Shown here: in pieces, positions 33,108 to 41,829 of the stretch
Position numbering within the stretch: the first letter of the stretch is position 1
How the letters are laid out: each line of letters starts with the position of its first letter
Assembly: GCA_035532735.1 (NCBI GenBank)
Contig: DATKQM010000014.1
Span: 62,001-126,000, forward strand
Direction: 5' to 3'
Length of the DNA stretch: 64,000 bases
Source: Chersky-840 sp035532735
GTDB lineage: Bacteria > Actinomycetota > Acidimicrobiia > Acidimicrobiales > UBA8190
Notes under the pieces: generated by a model
Databases searched by the model: none
Told to the model about the DNA's origin: nothing
Seen by the model: the letters and a program-made list of their open reading frames with translations, nothing else
Translations under genes and position numbers: made by a program

Positions 33108-33767
33108 CTAGTCGACGACGAACCCCGACACGGTCACAGACCCGCCGGCGGTGACGACGCTGATGGGCCCGGTGGTGGCCCCGATCGGCACCACGGCCTT
33201 GATTCTCGTCGAGCTATTGAAGGTGATCGTGGCCCGGAGGCCGTCGAACGACACCGAAGTCGCATGCGCCAGGCGCTTGCCGACGATGACGACGATGGCG
33301 CCGACGGGGCTCGACGGCGGCCTGAACCTGGCGATGCTCGGAGCCAGGTGGTGGTAGATGACCCGTCCGGTCTTCGTGACCCGGATCACCGTCGGCGAGG
33401 TGGTCGACCCGGGGGCGGGACCCGTGGTTGTCGCGCTGTTGGGACCGAAGCCCGCCATGGTCGTCGTGGGGGTACCCCCGGCGACGGTGGTCGAGGTCCC
33501 TCCCGAAGTGTCCGACGTGCCGGGGAGGGCGAGGCCCTGGCCGGTGTTGGTGCCGGCTCCGGTGTCGCCGGTGATCGACGACCCGTTGCCGTCGACCCCC
33601 TTGGTCACCGTCGACTTCGAGATCGTGGTGGTGGTCGACGGGGGAGCCGAAGCGTGATGCGCCTTCGGATGTTTGGCGGCCGAGGTCGGTGTCGAGGTCG
33701 AGCACGAGGCGGCGAGCACCGCCGCGGCCAACCCCAAGGCCATCAGGCGCCAAGCCGGTCGGCGCAT
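33108..33767 (-). CDS. Lipoprotein with IPT/TIG-like domain
   Basis: A 219-residue exported protein. The signal peptide is MRRPAWRLMALGLAAAVLAASC with lipobox LAASC. A Ser/Thr/Gly-rich linker follows. The C-terminal 90 residues (ARFRPPSSPVGAIVVIVGKRLAHATSVSFDGLRATITFNSSTRIKAVVPIGATTGPISVVTAGGSVTVSGFVV) match an IPT/TIG immunoglobulin-like fold, common in surface adhesion proteins. ATG 33767 is chosen because it gives a proper lipoprotein signal. The ATG at 33905 lies inside the likely -10 box and would add a basic Ala/Gly leader. Confidence 0.75.
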   Translation of the reverse strand: MRRPAWRLMALGLAAAVLAASCSTSTPTSAAKHPKAHHASAPPSTTTTISKSTVTKGVDGNGSSITGDTGAGTNTGQGLALPGTSDTSGGTSTTVAGGTPTTTMAGFGPNSATTTGPAPGSTTSPTVIRVTKTGRVIYHHLAPSIARFRPPSSPVGAIVVIVGKRLAHATSVSFDGLRATITFNSSTRIKAVVPIGATTGPISVVTAGGSVTVSGFVVD

Positions 33768-33801
33768 CAGCGCCGGCCTGCTGCAGACCGACGGTTCATC
33801 G

Positions 33802-33855
33802 GGTCGCGCCGCCGGCGCGCCATCACAAGGTCGCGCCGCCGGCGCGCCATCGCAA
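33802..33855 (-). repeat. 27-bp direct repeat, two units, in a leader region
   Basis: Two adjacent 27-base units differ at one position (CATCACAA versus CATCGCAA). Each contains GCGCCGCCGGCGCGCC, which can fold on itself. They lie in the predicted 5' leader of the IPT/TIG lipoprotein transcript, between its -10 box and start codon. Confidence 0.85.
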
Positions 33856-33903
33856 TTGCCCCCTCGACCCACTCCAGCACTCCCCCCACAATGTCCCTGG
33901 GCC

Positions 33904-33909
33904 ATTATC
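33904..33909 (-). promoter_or_regulatory. -10 box (GATAAT) of the IPT/TIG lipoprotein gene
   Basis: GATAAT on the minus strand lies about 140 bases before the chosen start at 33767. It implies a leader of about 130 bases that contains the 27-bp repeats. Confidence 0.4.
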
Positions 33910-33979
33910 GCACCGTGACCGTGGTTCGGGACCCCGTGCCGCGATCATGGTGCCGGAGGAGTGGGCGGTCCGGTTTCGG

Positions 33980-33985
33980 TAGCCT
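33980..33985 (+). promoter_or_regulatory. -10 box (TAGCCT) of the fadD3-like operon
   Basis: TAGCCT is followed by six bases and then GTG 33992. No Shine-Dalgarno intervenes. This is a leaderless configuration. Confidence 0.6.
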
Positions 33986-33991
33986 GACGCC

Positions 33992-35737
33992 GTGTCAGAT
34001 CCACGGGGTCTCCAGAGGGCAGGGTCGGGAGACCACATCGCGCCGGGCGCCCTGCGAGACACGCCCGAGGATCCCCGGGGCGACCTCCGGTGGGGATCGA
34101 TCCCGGGCCTGGTGGCCGACGCCGCGCTCCGTTTCGGTGACGCCGAGGCCGTCGTCGACGGCGACGTCCGCCTGACTTTTTCCCAACTCGAACACGACGC
34201 CCTCCGGGTGACCGGCGCAGCCATGGCGGCCGGTATCCACCCCGGCGATCGCGTGGCCATCTGGGCCCCGAACATGGCCGAGTGGGTCGTGGCCGCCCTT
34301 GGCCTCGTGGGTGCGGGCGCCGCCCTCGTCCCACTGAACACCCGCTTCAAGGGGCCCGAAGCCGCCTATGTCCTCACCCGGTCGCGCGCCAAGGCGCTCT
34401 TCACGGTGCGGGGCTTCCTCGGCATCGACTACCCCGACATGCTCGAGGACGAGGACGTCCCCCACCTCGAACGCATCGTCCTGCTCCGTGACGACGATGG
34501 CACCACGAGCGAAGTGACCACCACCGACGAGGTCCCCATCTTCGGCTGGCGCGAATTCCTGGCCGGCGCTCAAGGTGTGGTGGAGTGTGACGAGGGTGTC
34601 GTCGGTGCCCCCATCGATGTGAGCGCGGAACGAGCCCGCTGGACCTCGGTCACCGGCGAGGACCTCTCCGACGTCATCTTCACCTCGGGGACCACGGGCC
34701 GTCCCAAGGGGGCGATGACGACCCACGCCCAGACCCTTCGCACCTTCGCCACGTGGGCCTCGATCGTGGGCCTGGCCGAGTCCGACCGCTACCTCGTGGT
34801 GAACCCCTTCTTCCACACCTTCGGGTACAAGGCGGGCATCATCGCCTGTCTCATCCAGGGTGCGACCATCGTGCCCGAGCCCGTCTTCGACGTGGACAAG
34901 GTCCTCGCCACCGTGGCCGCCCAACACATCACCGTCCTCCCCGGCCCGCCCACCCTCTACCAGTCGATCCTCGACCATCCCCGACGTGCCGACTACGACC
35001 TCTCGAGCCTCCGCCTGGCCGTGACCGGCGCGGCCGCGGTCCCGGTGGAGCTCATCAAGCGCATGCGCTCGGAGCTCACCTTCTCGACCGTCCTCACCGC
35101 CTACGGGCTCACCGAGTCCACGGGCACGGTGACGATGTGTCGCCAGGGCGACGACCCCGAGACCATCGCCGAGACCTCGGGGCGCGCCATCCCGGGCCTC
35201 GAGGTCCGCGTCGTCGACGAGAAGAGCCTCGAGCTGGCGCGCGGCGAGCCGGGCGAGATCGTGGTCCGCGGCTACACCGTGGTGACCGGGTACTTCGAGG
35301 ACCCCGACGCCACCTCCGAGGCCATCGACGCGCAGGGTTGGCTCCACACCGGCGACATCGGGGTCATGGACGACGCCGGCAACGTCCGCATCACCGACCG
35401 CAAGAAGGACATGTTCATCGTGGGCGGCTTCAACGCCTATCCGGCTGAGATCGAAGGCGCGCTGCTCCGGCATCCCGGCGTGGCCCAGGCGGCGGTGATC
35501 GGGGTGCCCGACGACCGCATGGGCGAGGTGGGTTGTGCCTTCGTGGTCCTGCGCCCCGGCACCGACCCCGGCCCGCTTCCCGAGGAGCTCGTGGCCTGGT
35601 CCCGGGACCAGATGGCCAATTACAAGGTGCCCCGCCACGTCGAGGTGATCGACGCCCTGCCCACCAACGCCAGTGGCAAGGTACTGAAGACCGAGCTGCG
35701 CGAGCTCTTCGCGCAACGACCCGTGAAGGGAGCCTGA
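33992..35737 (+). CDS. fadD3: FadD3-like acyl-CoA ligase
   Basis: A 581-residue class I adenylate-forming enzyme that would activate a carboxylic acid to its CoA thioester through an acyl-AMP. Motifs are TSGTTGRPKG (P-loop), YGLTE, GWLHTGD, the hinge ITDRKKDM and catalytic Lys in NASGKVLK. NPFFHTFGYKAGIIACLIQGATIVP and ITVLPGPPTLYQSILDHP resemble mycobacterial FadD3, the ligase for the steroid C/D-ring propionate HIP. This agrees with fadE30/ipdF 14 kb away. The N-terminal about 40 residues are longer than in mycobacterial FadD3. It overlaps the following dehydrogenase by TGATG. Confidence 0.8.
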   Translation: MSDPRGLQRAGSGDHIAPGALRDTPEDPRGDLRWGSIPGLVADAALRFGDAEAVVDGDVRLTFSQLEHDALRVTGAAMAAGIHPGDRVAIWAPNMAEWVVAALGLVGAGAALVPLNTRFKGPEAAYVLTRSRAKALFTVRGFLGIDYPDMLEDEDVPHLERIVLLRDDDGTTSEVTTTDEVPIFGWREFLAGAQGVVECDEGVVGAPIDVSAERARWTSVTGEDLSDVIFTSGTTGRPKGAMTTHAQTLRTFATWASIVGLAESDRYLVVNPFFHTFGYKAGIIACLIQGATIVPEPVFDVDKVLATVAAQHITVLPGPPTLYQSILDHPRRADYDLSSLRLAVTGAAAVPVELIKRMRSELTFSTVLTAYGLTESTGTVTMCRQGDDPETIAETSGRAIPGLEVRVVDEKSLELARGEPGEIVVRGYTVVTGYFEDPDATSEAIDAQGWLHTGDIGVMDDAGNVRITDRKKDMFIVGGFNAYPAEIEGALLRHPGVAQAAVIGVPDDRMGEVGCAFVVLRPGTDPGPLPEELVAWSRDQMANYKVPRHVEVIDALPTNASGKVLKTELRELFAQRPVKGA

Positions 35738-36840
35738 TGCGAGGGATCGTCTACACCGGTGAGGACGCCGAGGTCACCGACAAGCTCGCTGTCGCCGATC
35801 CCGGCCCCACCGAGGTGAAGGTGAAGATCGTGGCGGCGGGGGTCTGTCACTCGGACCTCTCGGTCCTCGACGGCACCATCCCCTGGAAGGCCCCGTCGGT
35901 CCTCGGCCACGAAGGTGCAGGCATCGTCGAGTCCATCGGGTCCTCGGTCCGATCGGTCAAGCCCGGGGACCACGTCGTCGTGGCCACCCTGGCCAGTTGC
36001 GGGACCTGTCGGGCCTGCAACACCGGACATCCCACCATGTGCATCCGCAGTCTCGGAAACGTCTCGACCCCCTTCACCTACAACGGCGAGCCCGCCTCGA
36101 ACTTCGCGGCGGCGTCGGTCTTCGCCGAGTACACCATCATCCAAGAGGTCCAGGCCGTCCCCATCTCCAAGGACGTCCCCTTCACCTCGGCCTGTCTCAT
36201 CGGCTGTGGTGTCCTCACCGGTGTGGGCTCGGTCCTCAACCGGGCCAAGGTCGCCCCCGGCGAGACCTCGGCGGTCTTCGGCGTCGGGGGGGTGGGCCTG
36301 AACGTCATCCAGGCGCTGCGACTCTCGGCGGCCAGTCGCATCGTGGCCGTCGACACCATGGCCTCGAAAGAGGACCTGGCCATGCAGTTCGGGGCCACCC
36401 ACTTCGTCGACGCCTCGAAGGCCGACGCCGTCGAGGAGATCAAGAAGATCGTCCCCCACGGACCGAAGTCGATGGCCCGCGCTCTGGGCCCCGGCGGCGT
36501 GACGTGGGCGTTCGACTGCGTGGGTCACCCCGCCGTGCTCCGCAACGCCATCGACTCGCTCGACTGGGGCGGCACCGCCGTCGCCATCGGCGTCCCCCCG
36601 CGCGGCAGCGAGGTCACCGTGGACATCAACAACCTCGCCTATGTCGACAGGGGTCTCATCGGATGCCGCTACGGCGCCTCTCGCCCTCACCATGACATCC
36701 CCTTGATGGTGGAGCTCTATCTCTCGGGCAAGCTCATGCTCGACGAGCTCGTGACCGAGACCCGGCCCCTCGAGGGATTTCGCGAGATCGTGGAGGACAT
36801 GCACGCCGGCAAACTGGCCCGTGGGGTCCTCACCCTCTAA
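35737..36840 (+). CDS. Zinc-dependent alcohol dehydrogenase (class III-like)
   Basis: A 367-residue medium-chain dehydrogenase. Catalytic zinc residues lie in GVCHSDL and GHEGAGIVE; the structural zinc lobe is CGTCRACNTGHPTMC. The NAD(P) Rossmann motif is FGVGGVGLNVIQ and the ribose-binding Asp is in VAVDTMASK. The substrate is not predictable. Its coupled start with the FadD3-like ligase suggests oxidation of an alcohol in the same acid- or steroid-breakdown route. It is the last gene of a two-gene operon. Confidence 0.88.
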   Translation: MRGIVYTGEDAEVTDKLAVADPGPTEVKVKIVAAGVCHSDLSVLDGTIPWKAPSVLGHEGAGIVESIGSSVRSVKPGDHVVVATLASCGTCRACNTGHPTMCIRSLGNVSTPFTYNGEPASNFAAASVFAEYTIIQEVQAVPISKDVPFTSACLIGCGVLTGVGSVLNRAKVAPGETSAVFGVGGVGLNVIQALRLSAASRIVAVDTMASKEDLAMQFGATHFVDASKADAVEEIKKIVPHGPKSMARALGPGGVTWAFDCVGHPAVLRNAIDSLDWGGTAVAIGVPPRGSEVTVDINNLAYVDRGLIGCRYGASRPHHDIPLMVELYLSGKLMLDELVTETRPLEGFREIVEDMHAGKLARGVLTL

Positions 36841-37207
36841 CTCTGGACGGATTTCGTCGCAGGAAACTGGTGATCGCCGCCGCCGACGTTGTTGTCGTTG
36901 TTGTCGCCGGCGTTGTTGTTGTTGTGGCGCTGGCGCCATGGGCATCGTGGTCTTGTGCCGTCGTCGCACCACATCCGGCGATGGAGGCGACCGCCATCAA
37001 CCGTGGAATCGTGGGCGTCAATCGCCGTTTTCCGCGGCGCGTCCGTGCCGTGGTGCGACCATGCAGAACGAAATCCGTTGCCACTGCAAAGGACCGCACT
37101 GGGTCGTGACCTGGCTGAATGTGGAGCGCGATGACCGTCGGGCGTTTCCCCCAGGATTCGACGAGGGTGGGTTATTGTCGCTTCGCACCTTCAAGCTGAG
37201 GAGCGCC
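36841..37207. other. Intergenic region with GTT/GTC trinucleotide run
   Basis: About 370 bases without a believable gene. From about 36889 to 36928 there is a run of GTT and GTC triplets broken by CGCCGGC, an irregular trinucleotide repeat. Near the end, TATTGT around 37173-37178 is a candidate -10 for the RDD gene, leaving a leader of about 27 bases with a GAGGAG ribosome site. Confidence 0.55.
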
Positions 37208-38077
37208 ATGAACTACTGCTCGCAGTGCGGAAGCCAACTTCAGCCCGAGGACACCGCGTGCAGGGGGTGCGGAAGAGCAGTATCGGCCACGCCGGCGGCG
37301 TCCTCGGCCGGCGACTTCGGAACCCCGTCGAGCCCACCCCCGTTCGGGAGCCCGGCCCCTCCCGCCAGTTACCAGCCCCCCGGCGCAATCAGCCCCGGCG
37401 CAATCAGCCCCGGCGCGATGAGTATGGAGAGCGGATATCCGCCACCCCCGCCCGGTGGGTACCCGCCACCCCCGCCCGGTGGGTACCCGCCCCCCGGTGG
37501 CAACTTCCCTCAACCCGGTGGTTATCCTCCTCCCGGTGGTTATCCTCCTCCCGGTGGTTATCCGCCACCCCCGCCCGGTGGGTACCCCCCGCCCGGTGCC
37601 TATCCCCCCGGCGGGGGCTACGTCCCGCCCGAAGGTGCCTACTCGCCCCAGGGTGTGCTTGCTGATTGGGGACCGCGCGCGCTGGGGCTGTTGATCGACT
37701 GGGCTGTCACCATCGTCGTGATCATCCCGTTCGCCATCATCGGTGCGGTCATCGGTTCAGGCGCCATCTACTTGGCCGATCTCGCCGGCATCGCCGTCGC
37801 CATCTTCCTCGCCGTCCAAGTTGGGCAGAACGGCCAGTCGCCGGGGATGCGGACGATCGGCCTCAAGTGCATCGGCCAGACCACGGGCCAGCCCATCGGG
37901 GCGGGCCTGGGCATCGTCCGCGCCATAGCCCATCTGGTGGACAGCATCATCTGCTACGTGGGATGGCTTTTCCCCTTGTGGGACAAGAACCGCCAGACCC
38001 TGAGCGACAAGATCATGAGCACCGTGGTCATCCGCGTCCCACCCCAGAAGTTCACGCTGATGCCGCCGGGGGCGTGA
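37208..38077 (+). CDS. Zinc-ribbon, Pro/Gly-repeat, RDD-family membrane protein
   Basis: A 289-residue protein. A zinc ribbon lies at 4-22 (CSQCGSQLQPEDTACRGCG). A roughly 110-residue linker has many PPPGGY/PPPPPGGY repeats and GAISP repeats. An RDD domain follows (ADWGPRALGLLIDWAVTIVVIIPFAIIG ... QSPGMRTIGLKCIG ... LWDKNRQTLSDKIMSTVVI). RDD proteins are polytopic membrane proteins; some are transporters, most are uncharacterised. ATG 37208 follows GAGGAG. The Pro-rich region probably lies in the cytoplasm with the ribbon. It overlaps the DUF2752 gene by GTGA. Confidence 0.85.
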   Translation: MNYCSQCGSQLQPEDTACRGCGRAVSATPAASSAGDFGTPSSPPPFGSPAPPASYQPPGAISPGAISPGAMSMESGYPPPPPGGYPPPPPGGYPPPGGNFPQPGGYPPPGGYPPPGGYPPPPPGGYPPPGAYPPGGGYVPPEGAYSPQGVLADWGPRALGLLIDWAVTIVVIIPFAIIGAVIGSGAIYLADLAGIAVAIFLAVQVGQNGQSPGMRTIGLKCIGQTTGQPIGAGLGIVRAIAHLVDSIICYVGWLFPLWDKNRQTLSDKIMSTVVIRVPPQKFTLMPPGA

Positions 38078-38436
38078 TCGCGCACACCACGTACGAGGTC
38101 GACGTCGGGAGGCTTCGGAAACCGGCGGCGATCTTCCTGGCGGGAGGGTTACTCCTGGCCCACCTGCCGGCGGGCGTCGGGCTGCCCTGTCCGATGCGAT
38201 CGGTGACGGGGGTGCCCTGTCCCTTCTGCGGGGTGACGACATCGGTCCGTGACACCTTCGGAGGCCACCTCCGAGCGGGCTTGGCGGCCGCTCCACTCGG
38301 CCTGCTTCTCATCGCGGCGGCAATCGTCGTCGCGCTGCGACTGGGCCCTCCCCGCATGAAACTCCTGCGTCTGATCCTGATCGCCGCGGTCGTGGCCGAG
38401 TGGTCCTTCGAGCTCCTTCGCTTCCACGTCATCTGA
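38074..38436 (+). CDS. DUF2752 membrane protein
   Basis: A 120-residue protein with three hydrophobic segments. The DUF2752 signature is intact: GLPCPMRSVTGVPCPFCGVTTSVRDTFGGHLRAGLAAAPLG, with the CPxR...TGxxCPxCGxT cysteine motif. No function is established for the family. The GTG overlaps the RDD gene stop. RDD and DUF2752 genes are often neighbours in actinobacteria, so a joint membrane complex is possible. Confidence 0.87.
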   Translation: MIAHTTYEVDVGRLRKPAAIFLAGGLLLAHLPAGVGLPCPMRSVTGVPCPFCGVTTSVRDTFGGHLRAGLAAAPLGLLLIAAAIVVALRLGPPRMKLLRLILIAAVVAEWSFELLRFHVI

Positions 38437-38563
38437 GGGCGCTGCCACCCGGGCTCGCAGCCAGCCCCACTGAGCCCGCCCCGGTCGGGCCCGCAAGTGA
38501 CCCTCGGGTCACCATGGAGTTGGTCCTATGCTGCTCCCGACGGCACGAGAAAGAAGGTGGACC

Positions 38564-39961
38564 GTGAGCTTCGACCGGTTGAGCCCACTCGATGCGTCAT
38601 TCCTGCATGTCGAGGACGACGTCAGCCATATGCACATCGCCGCCATCGGGATCTTCGAGGGGCCCGCGCCGCGCTACAGCGATGTTGTCAACATGGTCAA
38701 GGGCAAACTCCCGCTCGTTCCCCGCTACCGCCAGGTGGTCCGGTTCGTGCCCCTCGACATGGGTCGGCCGGTCTGGGTCGACGACCAGCATTTCAACATC
38801 GACTACCACCTCCGCCACACCGCGCTCCCCGCTCCGGGAGGTGAGCCCGAGCTCCGGGCGCTCGTGGGACGCGTCATGGCCCAGCAACTCGACCGCTCCA
38901 AACCCCTGTGGGAGATCTGGATGGTCGAGGGACTCGGTGGGGGTCGTTGGGCCCTACTGTCGAAGACCCACCACGCGCTGGTCGACGGAGTCTCGGGGAC
39001 AGATCTCCTGGCCGTGATCATGGATACCACGCCGCAGCCGTCGCCCCCCTTGGACGACGATTGGGTACCTCGGCCCGCACCCAGTGGTGCCAGCTTGGTA
39101 CTCGGAGCCGCCAGCGACTTGGCCCGGAGTCCTTACGAGCAACTCCGAGCGGTGCGGGCGAGCACCCGCGTGCCTCGCCACGCGCTGTCCCGGGCCGCCG
39201 AGGTGGCCCGGGGCCTGTCGTCGATGGCCGGCCTGATCCGTCCTACTCCGATCTCGAGCCTCAACGGCCCCCTCGGCCCTCACCGCCGCTACGCGTGGGC
39301 GGCGACGACGGTGGACGATATCAAGCGCGTCCGCAAGGGCCTCGGTGGTGCCTTCAACGACGTCGTCTTGGCTTCGATCACGAACGGCTTTCGCGAATTG
39401 CTCCGCTCCCGGGGCGAGTCCGTCGAGCGGGTGGTCCGCACCCTCGTCCCGGTGTCGGTCCGGCCCCGGAGCCCAGGTGCCATGGCGGTGGGGGACGGCA
39501 CCTTGCAGAACAAGGTCTCGGCCATGTTCGCCGCCCTCCCCGTCGGCATCGACGACCCCGCCGAGCGCCTCCGGGCCATCACGCTCCAGATGACCGGCCT
39601 CAAAGAGTCCAAAGAAGCCGTCGCAGGCGAGGCCCTGACCTCGCTGTCGGGATTCGCACCGCCCATGCTGTTGGCCCTCGGGATGCGACTCGCCAGTCGC
39701 GTCGCCCAGCGCAATGTCAACACCGTGACGACCAACGTGCCCGGGCCCCAACTGCCCCTCTACGTGGCGGGCCGGCGCATGGTGACCGCGTACCCCTACG
39801 TGCCTCTGGCAGGCCAGGTCCGCATCGGCTTGGCCATTTTCTCCTACGACGGCCAGGTGACCTTCGGGATCACCGGGGACTGGGACACGACCGAGGACCT
39901 CGACGTTCTCGGTCGAGGGATCGAGAGCGGCATGCGAACCATGTTGGCCCTCTGCCGATGA
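38564..39961 (+). CDS. Wax ester synthase / diacylglycerol O-acyltransferase
   Basis: A 465-residue WS/DGAT family enzyme that makes wax esters or triacylglycerol from acyl-CoA. The N-terminus FDRLSPLDASFLHVEDDVSHMHIAAIGIFEGP and the catalytic HHxxxDG motif (KTHHALVDGVSGTDLL) are clear. The second conserved block NVPGPQLPLYVAGRRM is also present. GTG 38564 has AAGGTGG upstream. A TATGCT -10 candidate is at 38527-38532, giving a leader of about 25 bases. It is consistent with neutral-lipid storage. Confidence 0.92.
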   Translation: MSFDRLSPLDASFLHVEDDVSHMHIAAIGIFEGPAPRYSDVVNMVKGKLPLVPRYRQVVRFVPLDMGRPVWVDDQHFNIDYHLRHTALPAPGGEPELRALVGRVMAQQLDRSKPLWEIWMVEGLGGGRWALLSKTHHALVDGVSGTDLLAVIMDTTPQPSPPLDDDWVPRPAPSGASLVLGAASDLARSPYEQLRAVRASTRVPRHALSRAAEVARGLSSMAGLIRPTPISSLNGPLGPHRRYAWAATTVDDIKRVRKGLGGAFNDVVLASITNGFRELLRSRGESVERVVRTLVPVSVRPRSPGAMAVGDGTLQNKVSAMFAALPVGIDDPAERLRAITLQMTGLKESKEAVAGEALTSLSGFAPPMLLALGMRLASRVAQRNVNTVTTNVPGPQLPLYVAGRRMVTAYPYVPLAGQVRIGLAIFSYDGQVTFGITGDWDTTEDLDVLGRGIESGMRTMLALCR

Positions 39962-39967
39962 GGGGTT

Positions 39968-40009
39968 GTTGCTGAGGCGAAGTTGCTGAGGCGAAGTTGC
40001 TGAGGCGGA
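39968..40009 (+). repeat. 14-bp tandem repeat, three units
   Basis: Three units of GTTGCTGAGGCGAA (the third ending GGA) lie directly after the wax ester synthase stop, with degenerate continuation to about 40035. They are noncoding and upstream of the reductase promoter at 40058. Confidence 0.85.
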
Positions 40010-40057
40010 GTTGCTACGGAGTCGGAGTCGCTGAGGTTGGGGCGGGGAGTCGCCCGC

Positions 40058-40063
40058 TAGCGT
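40058..40063 (+). promoter_or_regulatory. -10 box (TAGCGT) of the deazaflavin reductase gene
   Basis: TAGCGT is followed by seven bases and GTG 40071, the leaderless spacing seen repeatedly in this window. It supports 40071 over the in-frame GTG at 40062, which lies inside the box. Confidence 0.55.
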
Positions 40064-40070
40064 GGCGGCC

Positions 40071-40517
40071 GTGCCTTCTGCCCCGACATCCGACACGTTG
40101 CAGGTTCGGTTCTTCCGTGCTTTTGCAAAGAGGCACACGCGCTTGCTGGTCCGCACCAGGGGACGTCCGTCATGGTCGGGGCCACGCCTTCGGTTCCTCG
40201 TCCTCGAGACACGAGGTCGTCACTCGGGACTCTCTCGCAGCGTAGTGCTCCTGTACATGCCCGACGGTGACGGCTTCGTGGTGATCGCGTCCAACTACGG
40301 CGGCGAGCGTCCTCCGGCGTGGTGGATGAACCTGACCACCGACGCCAATGCGACCGTGCATGTCGCTGGACGCTCGGTCCCGGTGCGGGCACGCGCCCTT
40401 GCCGGCGACGAGCGTGCTGGAATGCTCCCGAGAGCGGCGTCATACAACAAGCAGTGGCGCGGCTACATCCGCACGGTGCAAAGGGAACTCCCTATCGTGC
40501 GACTGGAGCAGGTGTAG
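40071..40517 (+). CDS. F420-dependent nitroreductase-family protein (DDN-like)
   Basis: A 148-residue split-barrel protein of the deazaflavin-dependent nitroreductase (DDN) family. FLVLETRGRHSGLSRSVVLLYMPDGDGFVVIASNYGGERPPAWWMNLTTDANATVHVAGRSVPVRARAL matches the phosphate-binding and barrel strands. The family uses F420H2 to reduce quinones or nitro compounds. A second member is at 45255. It converges on the Gfo/Idh/MocA gene. Confidence 0.82.
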   Translation: MPSAPTSDTLQVRFFRAFAKRHTRLLVRTRGRPSWSGPRLRFLVLETRGRHSGLSRSVVLLYMPDGDGFVVIASNYGGERPPAWWMNLTTDANATVHVAGRSVPVRARALAGDERAGMLPRAASYNKQWRGYIRTVQRELPIVRLEQV

Positions 40518-40551
40518 TCCGGCGTCTGGTCGAGGTCGGGTGGGTCGGCTA

Positions 40552-41673
40552 CTACCACTCGGCCCAGCCGGCCGGGGTCACCGATCCCGTGATGGTCCGG
40601 GGATCCACGGGCTGGCGAGTGTCCGAAGCCTGGTAGACGGCGAAGCACAGCTGCAGCACCTTGGCCGCCTCGGCTGCGGACATCGCGGCCGGAGTCCCGG
40701 CCCGGAGGGCCTCGACGAAGTGAGCCGAGGAGCGCCGGAACCCCGTCCCCCAATCGGCGTCGATCTGGTCGAACTCCGTCAGGGTCCGGTTGTTGTCCTT
40801 CCCCTGGTAAAGGACCACCGGGGGGAGATCGAGCATCTCGCCGGTGGCCCGGGTCACCCACACGAACCCCTCTTCCCCCTGCACCTCGAAGAACTCGTCG
40901 GCGCCGAAGTAGCCAGAACGCATCCACATGTCGCGTGCATACTGGACCTCCATGGTGCCGAGCAGTTCGGGGTCGTCGTATTCGAAGATCACCGCGCAGG
41001 GCTCGAAGAAGATGTCTCGTCGACGCACTACGGCCTGGACCGAGATGATGTCGGGGTCGACGAGCCACAGTGCCATGGCGTACTTGTGGACGTTGTCGTC
41101 GAAGAGGTGGCCACCTGGGCTCCGCTTGTCGAGGCGCCAGCCGTAGCCCTCGGGGCGAAGTGCCGCCTGGAAGGGTGAGTCGGTCTGGCCGACGACGGTC
41201 TTGATGCGCACGCCGATGGGGCGACCGATGGCCCCCTCCCCGATGAGCTTTCGGGCCGTCTCGAGGGGCGGGTAATGCACGAAGCACTCGCTGACCCGCA
41301 GGGTGAGCCCCGCCGCGTCGGCGAGGTGCCCGAGCTCCAGGGCTTCGTCGACGGAGTTCGTGATGGGCTTTTGCACCGAGACGTGCTTCCCGGCTTCCAG
41401 GGCCGCCTTGATGTGCGCGTAGTGCAGGTGCGTGGGGGTCAGAATCTCGACGGCGTCGATGTCGTCGTCGGCGAGGAGCTCGTCGACGTCGGTGCACGAC
41501 CGGGGCACCCCCCACCGTTTGGCGGCCTCGGCGGCGAGGGCGCCGTCGACGTCACATACCACCCGGACCTCGCAATCGGGGTGCTCGAGGTATCCGGCCA
41601 CGTTCATGTCGGCGATGTTCCCGGCGCCGAGAACGCCGAGTCCGAGCTTGCCCGTGCGCGCGCTCTTCGCCAT
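40552..41673 (-). CDS. Gfo/Idh/MocA-family oxidoreductase
   Basis: A 373-residue NAD(P)-dependent dehydrogenase-like protein. The Rossmann motif is LGVLGAGNIADMNVAGYL. THLHYAHIKAALEAGKHVSVQKPITNSVDEA contains the family EKP motif, here QKP. The C-terminal alpha/beta domain is present. Substrates are usually sugars, inositols or their derivatives. An AAGGGGGA ribosome site precedes the ATG, and TACATT at 41725-41730 is a likely -10 with a leader of about 45 bases. It is a single gene. Confidence 0.88.
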   Translation of the reverse strand: MAKSARTGKLGLGVLGAGNIADMNVAGYLEHPDCEVRVVCDVDGALAAEAAKRWGVPRSCTDVDELLADDDIDAVEILTPTHLHYAHIKAALEAGKHVSVQKPITNSVDEALELGHLADAAGLTLRVSECFVHYPPLETARKLIGEGAIGRPIGVRIKTVVGQTDSPFQAALRPEGYGWRLDKRSPGGHLFDDNVHKYAMALWLVDPDIISVQAVVRRRDIFFEPCAVIFEYDDPELLGTMEVQYARDMWMRSGYFGADEFFEVQGEEGFVWVTRATGEMLDLPPVVLYQGKDNNRTLTEFDQIDADWGTGFRRSSAHFVEALRAGTPAAMSAAEAAKVLQLCFAVYQASDTRQPVDPRTITGSVTPAGWAEW

Positions 41674-41829
41674 CGAGTCCCCCTTGTTCGTGATCGCGGG
41701 GAACCCCGACGATCAGGAGGCCTGAATGTACCTGCCGGGCTTCATCAGGTGAAAGCCGGTGTCGGGCCCGGCGTCACAGCGTCACAGCCGGCTGACACCG
41801 CCGCCGCCGCCACCGCTTCGAGGCACCCG

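Noticed and set aside
33995..35716. A 573-residue open frame on the minus strand opposite fadD3
   Set aside because: It is an antisense shadow of a GC-rich gene: composition is His/Gly/Asp/Arg-rich, with no domain and no ribosome site, while the plus strand encodes all ligase motifs.
35620..36972. A 450-residue minus-strand frame opposite the alcohol dehydrogenase
   Set aside because: Low-complexity antisense frame that covers a complete zinc dehydrogenase on the plus strand.
38954..40156. A 400-residue minus-strand frame opposite the wax ester synthase
   Set aside because: Antisense shadow that also reads through the 14-bp tandem repeat.
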